From the NCBI GenBank assembly GCA_016432725.1, contig JACJDG010000003.1, forward strand, positions 2,604,001 to 2,668,000: DNA of 64,000 nt, in the 5' to 3' direction. Each line of letters opens with the position of its first letter. The stretch's first letter is position 1. This DNA is from Streptomyces sp. DHE7-1. Its GTDB lineage: Bacteria; Actinomycetota; Actinomycetes; Streptomycetales; Streptomycetaceae. The position numbers and the translations under genes are program-made. Below the pieces are notes generated by a model that was not told where the DNA came from, made no database searches, and saw only the letters and a list, made by a program, of their open reading frames with translations. Of the stretch, positions 31,006 to 40,430 are shown one piece after another.

Positions 31006-32418
31006 TTGACTGTTGTGTCACCTAACGTTCGCCCCCAGAAGCGCATCCTCCTCCGATCGGGCAAGAGTCCCTATGACGTCTTCTCCGTGGAGCAGGCCCT
31101 CCACCAGGACGTCATCGCCACCAACTCAGGCAACCTGATCTTCCAGGACGCCGCGCACAAGATCCTCGAGACGCCGGACACCGAGGTGATCTCGAACGGC
31201 GGACGTACCGAGGTGGCCGCGGCGGCGCGGATCAACGCGGAGTACGACGCGTTCGTCGTGCCGCTCGCCAACGCCTTCCGCCCGTCCTTCGAGGTGGCGC
31301 TGCAGCGGCTGACCCGTCTCATCTCCAAGCTGCGCATCCCCGTGGTGGTGCTCGGCGTGGGCGCGCAGACCGGGGTGGGCTACGACGCGGCGCGGCTGAA
31401 GCGGATCGAGCCGACCGTGCGCGCGTTCTGCTCGGCGGTGCTGGACCGGAGCGCCTCGATCGGCGTGCGCGGTGAGTTCACCGAGACGTACCTGCGGGAC
31501 ATGGGCTTCAAGGACGTAGAGGTCATCGGATGTCCGTCGCTGTTCATGTACGGCCGTGAACTCGACGTGCGCAAGCAGCTTCCCGCCCTGACGGCCGAGT
31601 CGCGGATCGCGATCAACGGCTCGCACAGCGCGGTGAAGAAGCAGGGGCTGGGCCGGATCATCAGCCGCACCCACGAGCACTACCCCAACCTGCGCTTCAT
31701 CGGCCAGAACCTCAGTGACGCGCGGCAGCTCCACTGGCGGGACATGTCGGACCCGAACGCCTCGGTGACCGCGATACCGACGCACCCGGACCACCCGATG
31801 TACCGGGAGGACAAGGTGCGGGTGTACGTCGACCCGATCACCTGGATCGACGAGCTGCGCCCGTTCGACTTCTCCTTCGGCTCCCGCATCCACGGCAACA
31901 TCGCGGCGCTGCTCGCCGGCACCCCCGCGACGGTGCTGTGCGGGGACTCGCGCACGCTGGAGCTGTGCCGCTACTTCGAGATCCCGCACCAGCGCCTGGA
32001 CAAGGTCGCCAAGGACCCCGCGGCGGCCGACCCGGCGCGGCTGTACGAGCAGGCCGACTTCAGCGGGCTGACCGGCAACCACGCCGAGCGCTTCGAGCGG
32101 TTCACCCGCTTCCTGGACAAGAACGGGCTGCAGAACACCTTCACGCACGGCGACGGCGGCGTGGCCTTCGAGGAGCGGATGCGGTCGCTGGCGTTCCCGC
32201 CGGGCGTGCGCCCCTGGAACGACGCCGACCTGTCCTCGCTCACCACCCGGTTCGGCTGGCTGCACACCCAGGTCGGCGAGCTGTCCAGGGACAACGAGCG
32301 GCTGCGGCGGGAGCTGGCCCGGTCGAAGCGGGTCAAGGACGCCGTCCCCGCGCCCGCGGCCTCCGTCTACCGGCGCGCCCGCCGTGTGGTGGGCCGGGCG
32401 CTGCACTCGGGCAAGTAG
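31006..32418 (+). CDS. Polysaccharide pyruvyl transferase family protein
   Basis: About 470 residues, starting TTG 31006 or GTG 31015. No ribosome site is visible, so translation may be leaderless. The middle has the family features: VVVLGVGAQTG, GVRGEFTETYLRDMG, GSRIHGNIAALLAGTPATVL. The enzymes put pyruvate ketals on sugars using phosphoenolpyruvate. A C-terminal coiled segment (LSRDNERLRRELARSK) may tether it. The 200 bases before it are unusually AT-rich. It opens the cell-wall-glycopolymer cluster and faces the GT2 gene, from which it is separated by a shared terminator. Confidence 0.88.
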   Translation: MTVVSPNVRPQKRILLRSGKSPYDVFSVEQALHQDVIATNSGNLIFQDAAHKILETPDTEVISNGGRTEVAAAARINAEYDAFVVPLANAFRPSFEVALQRLTRLISKLRIPVVVLGVGAQTGVGYDAARLKRIEPTVRAFCSAVLDRSASIGVRGEFTETYLRDMGFKDVEVIGCPSLFMYGRELDVRKQLPALTAESRIAINGSHSAVKKQGLGRIISRTHEHYPNLRFIGQNLSDARQLHWRDMSDPNASVTAIPTHPDHPMYREDKVRVYVDPITWIDELRPFDFSFGSRIHGNIAALLAGTPATVLCGDSRTLELCRYFEIPHQRLDKVAKDPAAADPARLYEQADFSGLTGNHAERFERFTRFLDKNGLQNTFTHGDGGVAFEERMRSLAFPPGVRPWNDADLSSLTTRFGWLHTQVGELSRDNERLRRELARSKRVKDAVPAPAASVYRRARRVVGRALHSGK

Positions 32419-32424
32419 CGGGGC

Positions 32425-32471
32425 GCGTCGGCGCGGCACCGGCGGTCGTCAGGCCGCCGCCGCGCCGACGC
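32425..32471. terminator. Bidirectional hairpin between pyruvyl transferase and GT2
   Basis: Perfect 13-bp stem, 32425-32437 with 32459-32471. The right arm lies within the last codons of the GT2 gene. Confidence 0.6.
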
Positions 32472-33663
32472 CGCCGCTCGGCAGCAGCCGCCTGATCCTG
32501 CGCAGCGCCCTGCGCGGGAGGGAGCGGGCGGCCGGCTCGCGGTACCCCGGGAAGGCGCGCGCCTCACGGGGTTCGGCGAGATACACGTCGTCGGGGATGC
32601 CCTCCGTCCCGGAACGGAAGTGCGGGTACGCGAGGTAGAGGCGGGTGCCCCGCTTCTCCAGCAGCGCGGCGGCCTGCTTCCCGGCCCGCACGAACTCCAC
32701 CACCTCGAGCAGCGGCTCGGTCCGCTGCTCCGCCACCAGGTGCAGCCGCAGCCGCTCGTGGACCTTCAGCCGGCGGGCCACTCCCGGCGTCCAGTAGGCG
32801 TCCATCAGCGGCTTCGCCAGTTCGAGCTTGTTGCGGCGGACCTCCTCGGTGTCCTTGAGGAACTTGGGCCCGAACTGCGGCAGCAGAGTGATCAGGAAGG
32901 GCCGGACCATCAGGTCGTCGCGCCGGGGGCCGGCCGGGACCATGTCGGCGATCAGCTTCATCAGGGCGCGCGCGGAGTCGAAGCGCAGCGTGTAGCTGCC
33001 GGTCTTCGTCACGTGCTTGCCGTCCTCTCGGCCCACCAGGTAGTAGCAGGTGTGATCGGCGAGCACGGAGACGCCGTCCGCCCGGAGGTAGGCCTCCAGG
33101 GTGAAGAGCGCGTCCTCGCCGGTCCACAGCGATTCGTCGAACCGCATGCCGTGCCGCTCCAGCAGAGCGCGACGGAACAGCTTCTGCGCGCTCAGCGTGA
33201 ACTTGATGTTGGAGGAGAAGACGTCGGTCCGTTCGAGGGTCCGGCCGAACATGGACTTCGGCGGGGTGCGGTTGACGCCCTCGACCCGGCCGAGGACGAC
33301 GTCGGTGCCGTTCCGGTCGGCCATGGCGACCATGCGTTCCAGGGCCTCGGTCCCGAGCCGGTCGTCGGCGTCGAGGAAGAAGACGTAGCGTCCGGCCGCC
33401 TTGCCGAGGCCGACGTTGCGCGGGCCGCTGGGGCTGCCGGAGTTCTCCTGGCGGACGACGGTGACCGGCATCCCGGCGCGGGCCGCGAACTCCTCCAGGT
33501 ACTCCCCCGTGCCGTCCGTCGAGCCGTCGTCGACCGCGATGACCTCCATCCGGTCCGGGCCGATGGTCTGCGCCTCGACCGACGCCAGGCACTCGACCAG
33601 GTACGGCATCGCTTCGTACGCACCGATGATCACGGTCACATCAGGCTGCGTCACGACGGTCAC
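32449..33663 (-). CDS. Glycosyltransferase family 2
   Basis: 404 residues from GTG 33663, whose ribosome site AAGGGGGAA fixes the start. GT-A fold: VTVIIGAYEAMPYL, VIAVDDGSTDGTGEYL, and the metal-binding DXD in FFLDADDRLG. The C-terminal 150 residues match those of GT2 enzymes acting on teichoic-acid or capsule polymers, and end in a basic stretch (RRALRRIRRLL). Likely adds a sugar to the polymer made by the neighbouring genes. Acceptor unknown. Confidence 0.88.
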   Translation of the reverse strand: MTVVTQPDVTVIIGAYEAMPYLVECLASVEAQTIGPDRMEVIAVDDGSTDGTGEYLEEFAARAGMPVTVVRQENSGSPSGPRNVGLGKAAGRYVFFLDADDRLGTEALERMVAMADRNGTDVVLGRVEGVNRTPPKSMFGRTLERTDVFSSNIKFTLSAQKLFRRALLERHGMRFDESLWTGEDALFTLEAYLRADGVSVLADHTCYYLVGREDGKHVTKTGSYTLRFDSARALMKLIADMVPAGPRRDDLMVRPFLITLLPQFGPKFLKDTEEVRRNKLELAKPLMDAYWTPGVARRLKVHERLRLHLVAEQRTEPLLEVVEFVRAGKQAAALLEKRGTRLYLAYPHFRSGTEGIPDDVYLAEPREARAFPGYREPAARSLPRRALRRIRRLLPSGGVGAAAA

Positions 33664-33865
33664 GGTTCCCCCTTGGTCACAGAACATTTCCCCCGAATCA
33701 CATCATTCGCAACCTGTTAGACGGGTCCCGTCGGAGGCGGTTGCCTGACGCCGAGTGATGAGTGAGGCACGCCACACGGGCGGGGCGGCCGCAACCGAAG
33801 GTACGCACGGCTGGTAAGAGCTGCTCATCCGTGCGGCAGGGGTGCGGTAAGGGAGACGTGAAAAA

Positions 33866-33899
33866 GGGCCGGTCCCCGGGGTTCTCCGGGGACCGGCCC
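33866..33899 (-). terminator. Intrinsic terminator of the CDP-polyol phosphotransferase operon
   Basis: Near-perfect hairpin with GGGCCGGTCCCC arms, followed on the minus strand by five T residues. One of two classical intrinsic terminators in the window, 17 bases past the 33917 stop. Confidence 0.85.
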
Positions 33900-33916
33900 T
33901 GCGGGCGGCTCGGTCG

Positions 33917-35677
33917 TCAGACCGCGTTCACGTCGTCCGTCTCACCGGCGGAGGCCGTGCGCTGGCCCGGCAGCGCGGTGGTCAGCTCGGCCGCCTCGGC
34001 GGGGTCGACGTTGGCCGCCCCCACCCGCGACTGCTGGCCGACGTTGCGGGTGTCGGCCTTCAGCGCCAGGCCGGCGACCGCGGTGTTGAACTGGTCGATC
34101 GACTTCGGCTCGTCCGGGCCCAGCAGGTACTGCTTGAGCTCCTTGCGGTCCCCGGCCAGCGGGTCGGCGGACGGGACGCGGACCGCCTCCAGCAGCCCGC
34201 CCAGCTCGGCCGCGCTGTTGGACAGGATCGTCGCGGCGCGTACGGCCGTGTTCTGCCGCTTGAACTCCTCCACGCCCAGCTCGCCGGAGTCCGTGACCGC
34301 GTACGGCTTGCCGCTCGCGATGAAGTCGGAGACCACCGAGGAGATGTCGGAGACCATCGCGTCGGAGACGTTGAAGCAGTCGTACAGGCGCGGCTCGGCA
34401 CCGGTGATGACCTTGTGCTCGTACGCCGGGAAGGAGTCCCAGTAGGCCGCGTTCCACTCGGCGCGCAGCCGGGCGATCTCCCGGTGCCGCTCGACGTCGA
34501 CGATCCCGTCGCGGGTGGCCTCGGCCTCGTCGCCCTTGTCGCCGCCGGCGCCGGCCAGCTCGGCGAGGCGGGCCTCGATCCGGGCCAGCTCGGCCCGGGC
34601 CCGCTCCTGAGCGGCGGTGTCGGCGGTGAAGCGGGAGTCCGCGGCGCGCTCGGTGGCGGCCTGCTCGACCAGGGCGGTGACGCGCCGGTGCGCGGCGCCC
34701 GCCTGGGCGCTGACGGTCCCGGTGAAGGGGTGCGGCTTGTACAGGACACGCACCGGCGGGTCGGCCTCGACCAGCCTGCGCACGATGTTCTCGCCGGCCA
34801 GCACGATCGAGGTGTTGCCGGGGTTGCCGTCCCAGCCCTCCCAGGTGGGGGCGTACAGCACGGTCGGGATGCGGCCCTCGGGCACGCCCTGCCAGGTGGT
34901 GATCGGCGCGAGCTGCGGACGGCCGACCTCGACGATGTCCTCGTCACGGACGCCGACGTCGGCGATGGCGTAGCGGTCGCGGCCGGCCCGGCCGGCGGTC
35001 CACACCTCGTCGTACACCTTGCTGTACGGGTTGACGCTGGCCAGCTTGTCGCTGTCGCCGTGGCCGATGAAGACGTGCTTCATGGTGGGCACGCGCAGCA
35101 GGTGGATGTTCTTGCCCACGTTGGCCGCGTAGAGCGCGACGCGCACCGTCGACAGGTCCAGGTTCATCAGGTGCACCCCTCCGGGCACGCAGATGACGGG
35201 GACGGTGGTGGGGGCGAGGTTGTTCAGGATGGCGCGCTCGCGGAGGATGATCAGCGGCCGGGTCTCCAGCTGCTCCATCGTCTCCAGCCACATGTTGACC
35301 TGGTAGGCGGAGTCCTTGGAGCCGGAGAAGTACAGCACCGTCTCCGGCTTGTAGGCGGCCAGCCAGTCGTCCACGGCGGCGAGCACTGCGTCGGCCCTCG
35401 GCGGGGTCCGACGGCCGCGCACGTACGGCAGCAGCACCGCGACGTAGAGGCAGCCCAGGGCCACGGTGACCCCGGCGCCGACGAAGCCGGCGAGGGCGTC
35501 GTCCAGCGCGGCGGCGACCAGTAGGCCGGCGACCGCGAACAGGTCGAGGTGCAGCATCTTCTCCGCGGAGCGGTGCAGCAGGCGGCGCGGCGGCGCGTCG
35601 GGGATGCGGATGCGGGACTTCAGGTCGATGTTGCGGGTGGCGACCGGCATCCGGCGGCGGTTGCGGATCAGCGTCAC
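33917..35677 (-). CDS. CDP-glycerol/ribitol phosphotransferase family protein (TagF/TarL-like)
   Basis: 586 residues from GTG 35677, overlapping the preceding stop as GTGA. Two N-terminal spans (about 45-90) precede the catalytic domain. Motifs typical of the family: VFIGHGDSDKLASVNPYSK, TVLYAPTWEGW, VRVLYKPHPFTG, SDISSVVSDFIASGKPYAV. A charged coiled insertion (about 330-400) is unusual. The family polymerises glycerol- or ribitol-phosphate from CDP precursors onto lipid-linked primers at the inner membrane face. The CDP-ribitol synthase next door suggests ribitol. Confidence 0.92.
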   Translation of the reverse strand: MTLIRNRRRMPVATRNIDLKSRIRIPDAPPRRLLHRSAEKMLHLDLFAVAGLLVAAALDDALAGFVGAGVTVALGCLYVAVLLPYVRGRRTPPRADAVLAAVDDWLAAYKPETVLYFSGSKDSAYQVNMWLETMEQLETRPLIILRERAILNNLAPTTVPVICVPGGVHLMNLDLSTVRVALYAANVGKNIHLLRVPTMKHVFIGHGDSDKLASVNPYSKVYDEVWTAGRAGRDRYAIADVGVRDEDIVEVGRPQLAPITTWQGVPEGRIPTVLYAPTWEGWDGNPGNTSIVLAGENIVRRLVEADPPVRVLYKPHPFTGTVSAQAGAAHRRVTALVEQAATERAADSRFTADTAAQERARAELARIEARLAELAGAGGDKGDEAEATRDGIVDVERHREIARLRAEWNAAYWDSFPAYEHKVITGAEPRLYDCFNVSDAMVSDISSVVSDFIASGKPYAVTDSGELGVEEFKRQNTAVRAATILSNSAAELGGLLEAVRVPSADPLAGDRKELKQYLLGPDEPKSIDQFNTAVAGLALKADTRNVGQQSRVGAANVDPAEAAELTTALPGQRTASAGETDDVNAV

Positions 35678-36036
35678 GAGCGCGCCGTGGGGGCCTGCAG
35701 GCCGTAGAAGGCGATGAAACAGGCGACCGCGGCGTAGAAGACCAGGTTGTCCGCCAGGGACATCCGGGCCAGCAGCAGGATGAGCAGCAGCTGCCGGATC
35801 AGGAAGCGGATCGACAGGCCGGCCCGGACCTTGCTCAGGCGGTTGATCAGATAGCTGCCCTTGCGGTGCAGAAAGTGGTCCGCCAGGTACGTCACGGCGG
35901 CCGCGACCACGAAGGCGTACACGCTGGGGAGGAGCGCGGCCAGCATGAGGCAGGGGAAGCCCAGCATCATGAGGGCCGCCGCGGCCAGCTCGGCCGCGCT
36001 GCCCACCCGGGCGACGCGAATAGCGGTGGATATCAC
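35674..36036 (-). CDS. Small polytopic membrane protein of the glycopolymer cluster
   Basis: 120 residues (MISTAIRVARVGSAAELAAA), three or four spans with the central basic loop HFLHRKGSYLINRLSKVRAG. No family recognised. The 4-base overlap with the phosphotransferase gene implies tight coupling and perhaps a membrane partner for that enzyme. Confidence 0.82.
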   Translation of the reverse strand: MISTAIRVARVGSAAELAAAALMMLGFPCLMLAALLPSVYAFVVAAAVTYLADHFLHRKGSYLINRLSKVRAGLSIRFLIRQLLLILLLARMSLADNLVFYAAVACFIAFYGLQAPTARS

Positions 36037-36135
36037 GGAGAAACCTGCTCTGGGAGGGGGAGTGCCGGTTTTGTTCGGTATTGCCGGAATCGAGCGGGGA
36101 TCGCGGGCCTTACCGATTCAAGAGGTGTACGGACT

Positions 36136-36180
36136 CAGGCCTCTGTGGACGCCCAGTTAATGAGCGAGCGCAGAGGCCTG
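36136..36180 (-). terminator. Hairpin after the CDP-ribitol synthase gene
   Basis: Perfect 10-bp stem, 36136-36145 with 36171-36180 (CAGGCCTCTG and CAGAGGCCTG). The loop is long (25 bases), so it may instead be a regulatory or processing site. Confidence 0.4.
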
Positions 36181-36208
36181 AATTCCCAAAAGCTATTTAC
36201 CGCGATTA

Positions 36209-37705
36209 TTACACGCCGTCCTGACGGTCCAGCACCGTGGCCAGAGCCTGCTCGAAACCGGAGGCCTTGGCGGCGCCCGCGGTCGGGTCCTGCTGGCGGA
36301 CGTCGATGACGTGGCCGGTCAGCTCCGACAGCAGCACGTCCAGGGAGGTGCGGGCCACCGCCTCGGAGGAGAGCAGCGAGCCGGCCGGCTCCTGGCCGAA
36401 CGCCTTGGTGCGCATCGGGGTCGCGGTGCGCTCGGGGTTGATGCAGTTGACGCGGATACCCTCGGACGCCCACTCGTCGGACAGCGCCTGGGTGAGGTTC
36501 ACCATGGCGGCCTTGGTGGAGGAGTACAGGCTGTACTCGGCGCGGCCGCGGGTGTAGCTGCTGGAGGTGTAGAGCAGCAGCTGGCCCTTGGTCTCCGACA
36601 GGTACTTGTAGGAGGAGCGCGCGATCTGCACCGGGGCCAGGTAGTTGACCTTCAGCGCCTCCTCGATGGTGGCGTTGTCGGTCTCGGCGAGCTTGCCGAT
36701 GCGCAGCACGCCCGCGGTGTTGACCACGTAGTCGATCCGGCCGGTCTCCGCGTACGCCTTGGACAGCGCGTCGTCGACCTCCTCCGGGTTCTCCACGTGG
36801 GTGCCGGTGGTGGAGCGGCCCAGCGCGTACACGGAGGCGCCGTAGGACTCGGCGAGTTCGGCGATGTCCTTGCCGATGCCGTAGGAGCCGCCGAAGATGA
36901 CGACCGTCTTGCCGGTCAGCAGCTCGCGGTAGGCCTCCTCGCCGTTCTGCTCCGGGGCGGCCGTCGAGGCCAGCTGGAACAGCTTGTCGGCGATGAAGAC
37001 GTCGACCGGCTGGGTCACCTTCATGTTGTACTCGTCACCCGCGACGACGTGGATCGGCACGTCCGGCAGGTACTTGAGCACGACGGAGCAGTCGTCCGTG
37101 GCCTGGAAGTTGGGGTCACCGGAGGCGACCTCGTAGGCGCGGCGGATCGTGGACAGCTTGAAGGCCTGCGGCGTCTGGCCGCGGCGCAGCCGGGAGCGGT
37201 CCGGGATCTCGGTGATGAACTCGCCGTCCTCGCCGTGCGTGCGCGTGACGATGATGGTGTCCGCGGACGGAATGGCCACGTCCACGGCCTGGAAGCGCTC
37301 CAGCGCGGTCACGCAGTCGTCGATGACGCGCTGCGAGAGCAGGGGGCGCACGGCGTCGTGGAAGAGGACGTTGGCGTCCTCGCCCTCGGCCAGGCCCTCA
37401 CCGAGGGCGGAAATCGCGCGCTCGGTGGTCTCGTTCCGGGTCGAGCCGCCCTCGATGACCTTCTTGACCTTGGTGAAGCCGGCCTTGGCGACGATCTTCT
37501 CGATGTCCGGCACATAACCGGGCGCCATCAGCACGATGATGTCGTCGATCGAGTCGGCGTTCTCGAAAGTGTTCAGCGTGTGCTCGATGACTGCCTTGCC
37601 GGCGATCTTCAGCAGCTGCTTGGGGATCGAAAGACCCACCCGCTGACCGGTGCCACCGGCCAGGACGACTGCGGTGGTTCGGGGCTTGGCTATGTGCTGT
37701 GACAC
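36209..37705 (-). CDS. Bifunctional cytidylyltransferase / short-chain reductase (CDP-ribitol synthase type)
   Basis: 498 residues from GTG 37705, with AGGTAGG eight bases upstream. N-terminal half: IspD/TarI-like cytidylyltransferase (TTAVVLAGGTGQRVG, VLFHDAVRPLLS). C-terminal half: SDR reductase with GGSYGIGKDIAELAESYGAS and YSLYSSTK (YxxxK). The order resembles the capsule enzymes that reduce ribulose 5-phosphate and activate ribitol phosphate as CDP-ribitol. That links it to the CDP-polyol phosphotransferase at 33917-35677. Ribitol rather than another polyol is inference. Confidence 0.9.
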   Translation of the reverse strand: MSQHIAKPRTTAVVLAGGTGQRVGLSIPKQLLKIAGKAVIEHTLNTFENADSIDDIIVLMAPGYVPDIEKIVAKAGFTKVKKVIEGGSTRNETTERAISALGEGLAEGEDANVLFHDAVRPLLSQRVIDDCVTALERFQAVDVAIPSADTIIVTRTHGEDGEFITEIPDRSRLRRGQTPQAFKLSTIRRAYEVASGDPNFQATDDCSVVLKYLPDVPIHVVAGDEYNMKVTQPVDVFIADKLFQLASTAAPEQNGEEAYRELLTGKTVVIFGGSYGIGKDIAELAESYGASVYALGRSTTGTHVENPEEVDDALSKAYAETGRIDYVVNTAGVLRIGKLAETDNATIEEALKVNYLAPVQIARSSYKYLSETKGQLLLYTSSSYTRGRAEYSLYSSTKAAMVNLTQALSDEWASEGIRVNCINPERTATPMRTKAFGQEPAGSLLSSEAVARTSLDVLLSELTGHVIDVRQQDPTAGAAKASGFEQALATVLDRQDGV

Positions 37706-38409
37706 AGGCTGACCTACCTTGGGGCGACAGGGAACGTTCGAAATGGTCCCACTTCGGGTAACCGCTGTGCAAGGTGAGTGACGTCCCATGCATATGTGCG
37801 CGCCACCTGTCATTCACCTTGCGCCCCAGGTGATTGGGCGACGGCCGCCGTGAACGTCTGTGGAATTGCTGTGAGTAAGTCCACAGGCCCCTCACGAACC
37901 CCGCGGGAGGGGTGTTCAGCGGCGCCACAGCCGTTTCGGACAGCGGTGGCCGAGGACCCGTACGAGCTCCTACGGCGGCGTCCGGTGCGCACCGCCCGCG
38001 AGGACGGTACCGGCTGTTCGGACACCATGGACAGCGGCCCCGGGTCGCCGGGGAACCGGGCGCCGGGCGCGGCGGTCCGCTCCCCGCCGAGGCGCCGATC
38101 GCGGCCGCCGCCTCGGCCGCCCAGCAGGGGGGGTGGCGCTCCTCACGTCGGCGGGCGTGGGACCGCACATGTTCTTCATATGCGTCACGGCGCCGTTGCG
38201 GACCAGCCGGGAATACAGCTCGCCGGGCAGCCCATTGCCGCGGAATTCGACATCAAGATTCCGCAGCATTTCGGTCTCGGGCAGGGTAAGGAACCGATTC
38301 GCGGTGTCCGGACCGGCCGCAGCGGATTCTCCGGCCGCCCGAGCAGTGTCCCGAGGGCGCGCGTCAGCCCGCCGCGGTCGCGGTGATCCTCGCCGGCGGA
38401 CGGGCCGCG
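37706..38409 (-). pseudogene. Decayed gene in a 700-base gap, possibly sulfotransferase-like C-terminus
   Basis: No intact gene is seen. Between about 38380 and 37950 the minus strand carries a protein-like stretch split over frames: LTRALGTLLGRPENPLRP, then ANRFLTLPETEMLRNLDVEF with GLPGELYSRLVRNG, then CWAAEAAAAIGAS. The middle piece recalls the C-terminal region of actinobacterial sulfotransferase-like proteins. There is no start, the front is missing where the PhoD gene begins, and a seven-base G-run (38127-38133) lies at one frame change. The rest (37706-37900) holds the promoter of the CDP-ribitol synthase gene. Confidence 0.35.
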
Positions 38410-39962
38410 TCACACGGTCCGCACGCCGGGCTCGTCCGCCTCCACCCGCAGCCGCGTCAGGGTGCTCGCGGCGGACTTCGGCGTCAGGACCGTGTCGACG
38501 GTCCGCACCTGGGCGTCGAGACCGTCGCGGGCGATGTCGAAGAGGTGGTAGCCGCGGTGGGCGTCGATCACCTTCCAGTGCGGGTTGTCCGCCTTCAGCG
38601 GGTCCCACTGGGCGTGGAAGGCGGCCTGGTCCTGGTCGCCGTTGCTGGAGACGGAGGTGCCGACGAACTCGGCGCCGACGACGGCGGACCCGGGGTCGGC
38701 GAAGTCCTTCTTGAGGTCGCTGATCATCGTCAGGTGCCGGTCCCCGCTGAGCACGACCGGGTTGCGCACGGCGGCGAACTCCTCCAGCAGGGAGTTGCGT
38801 TCCGCCTGGTAGCCGTCCCAGGCGTCGTAGTACCAGAGCTTGCCGTCGCCGGGCAGCAGGTCGGTCTCGGCCATCATGATCTGCGAGGCGACGAGGTTCC
38901 AGCGGGCCGGTGAGCCGTGCAGCCCGTCCAGCAGCCACCGCTTCTGCCCGGCGCCGAGCATGGTGAGCGACGGGTCCTCGGCACCGGCCTGGCCCGTGGC
39001 CTGGTCACTGCGGAACTGCCGGGTGTCCAGCACGTTGAGCCGGGCCAGGCGGCCGAAGTCCAGGCGGCGGTACATCTGGATGTGCGGGCCGTCCGGGACG
39101 GCGGTGGCGCGGACCGGCATGTGCTCGTAGTAGGCCTGGTACGCCGCGGTCAGCCGGGCCGTGAACGCGTCGTGCGACTGCTTGCCGGGGTCCTGCGGGA
39201 CCTCGCCGGCGTAGTCGTTGTCGACCTCGTGGTCGTCGAAGGTGACCACCCAGGGGCGTTCGCGTGCATCGCGGCGAGGTCGGGGTCGGTGCGGTACTGG
39301 GCGTAGCGGTTGCGGTACTCGGTGAGGGTGTACGGCTCCCCGGTGCCCTCGTGCCGCCGTACGGCCGTCGCGGACGGGGCGGACTCGTAGATGTAGTCGC
39401 CGACGAAGAGGACGATGTCCGGGTCCTGGACGAGCATGTCGGCGTACGGCGTGAAGTAGCCGTGCTGCCAGTTCTGGCAGGAGGCGAGCGCGACGCGCAG
39501 GGAGCCGCCCCGCTGGTGCGGGTGGGGCGCGGTGCGGGTCCGGCCGGAGGGCGAGAGCTGTCCGCCCGCCCGGAAGCGGTACCAGTACCGGCGGTCCGGG
39601 CGCAGCCCCCGTACGTCCACGTGCACGCTGTGCCCGAACTCGGGCCGGGCCTGGGCGGTGCCCCGGCGGACGGTCCGGCGGAACCGCTCGTCCTCGGCGA
39701 GTTCCCACTCCACCGTGACGATCGCGTCCGGCATCCCGCCGCCGTTCAGCGGGTCGGGGGCGAGCCGGGTCCACAGCACGACGCCGTCGGGCAGCGGGTC
39801 GCCGGAGGCGACACCGAGGGTGAACAGGCCGTCGGGGAGCGGGTTCCCGGCGGCGCGGGCGGTGCCCGGCAGCCAGAGCTGGGCGGAGGCCGCGGCGCCG
39901 AGGACGGCGGCACCCGCGGTCAGGAAGCGGCGGCGGTCGGACTGCTGTGCTGCTCCGGTCAT
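38410..39962 (-). pseudogene. PhoD-type alkaline phosphatase/phosphodiesterase, Tat-exported, one frameshift
   Basis: From ATG 39962, with AGGGGAG upstream. A twin-arginine signal peptide (DRRRFLTAGAAVLGAAASA). The frame breaks in the G-run at 39253-39256. One added base gives HANAPWVVTFDDHEVDNDY and 517 residues. Family marks: FTLGVASGDPLPDGVVLWTR, VLFVGDYIYE, TFDDHEVDNDY, VVLSGDRH. PhoD enzymes are secreted, Ca/Fe-dependent and release phosphate from diesters, including teichoic acids, apt beside a polyol-phosphate polymer cluster. Probably intact in the organism. Confidence 0.88.
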
Positions 39963-40430
39963 TCGGCTGACTCCCCTGCCACACGGGCCTCTTGGGCTTC
40001 ACTCGCGGACCCTCGGAAGCTCCCACGGCCGGACGGCCCGGCCGCCGAACGGCAGCAAGCGGATGCGTGACAAGTGGGCGGACAACAGAAGACCCGCCAC
40101 GGCACCGGGACCACGTGGAGAACGTGGTGGTGACGCGACGGGTCACGGTCAGTCAGAAATATTGCTCAGCAGTGGAGTTGGGACCGGGCGCCCGGTCCGC
40201 GCGAACGCGGTGCCGAGCACCGGCGCCGGAGCGCTCCGGAGGGGCGCCGGTCAGCGGCCCTGCCGTCTGCTCGGACGTCCCCGGCCGAGGCCGGCCGTGG
40301 AAACCGTGCGACCCGGAAGGGACATCGGTCCCCTTCCGGGTCGCACGGTTCCGGCTCAGCCGGGAGCGCCGGGTCCGCCCCGCCGGACGCCGGGACCTCC
40401 CGGCGTTCACCGCTCCCGGTCCGCCCGGTC
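39963..40430. other. Intergenic region between obgE and the PhoD-type gene
   Basis: 468 bases. Holds the PhoD promoter region and the strong obgE terminator at 40302-40350. I see no convincing PHO box and no gene. Confidence 0.5.
40302..40350 (-). terminator. obgE terminator, 20-bp perfect stem
   Basis: Arms 40302-40321 and 40331-40350 are perfectly complementary with a 9-base loop, 81 bases past the obgE stop. Confidence 0.75.

Noticed and set aside
39963..40160. PHO box before the PhoD-type gene
   Set aside because: No direct repeats of the GTTCACC kind could be found by eye.
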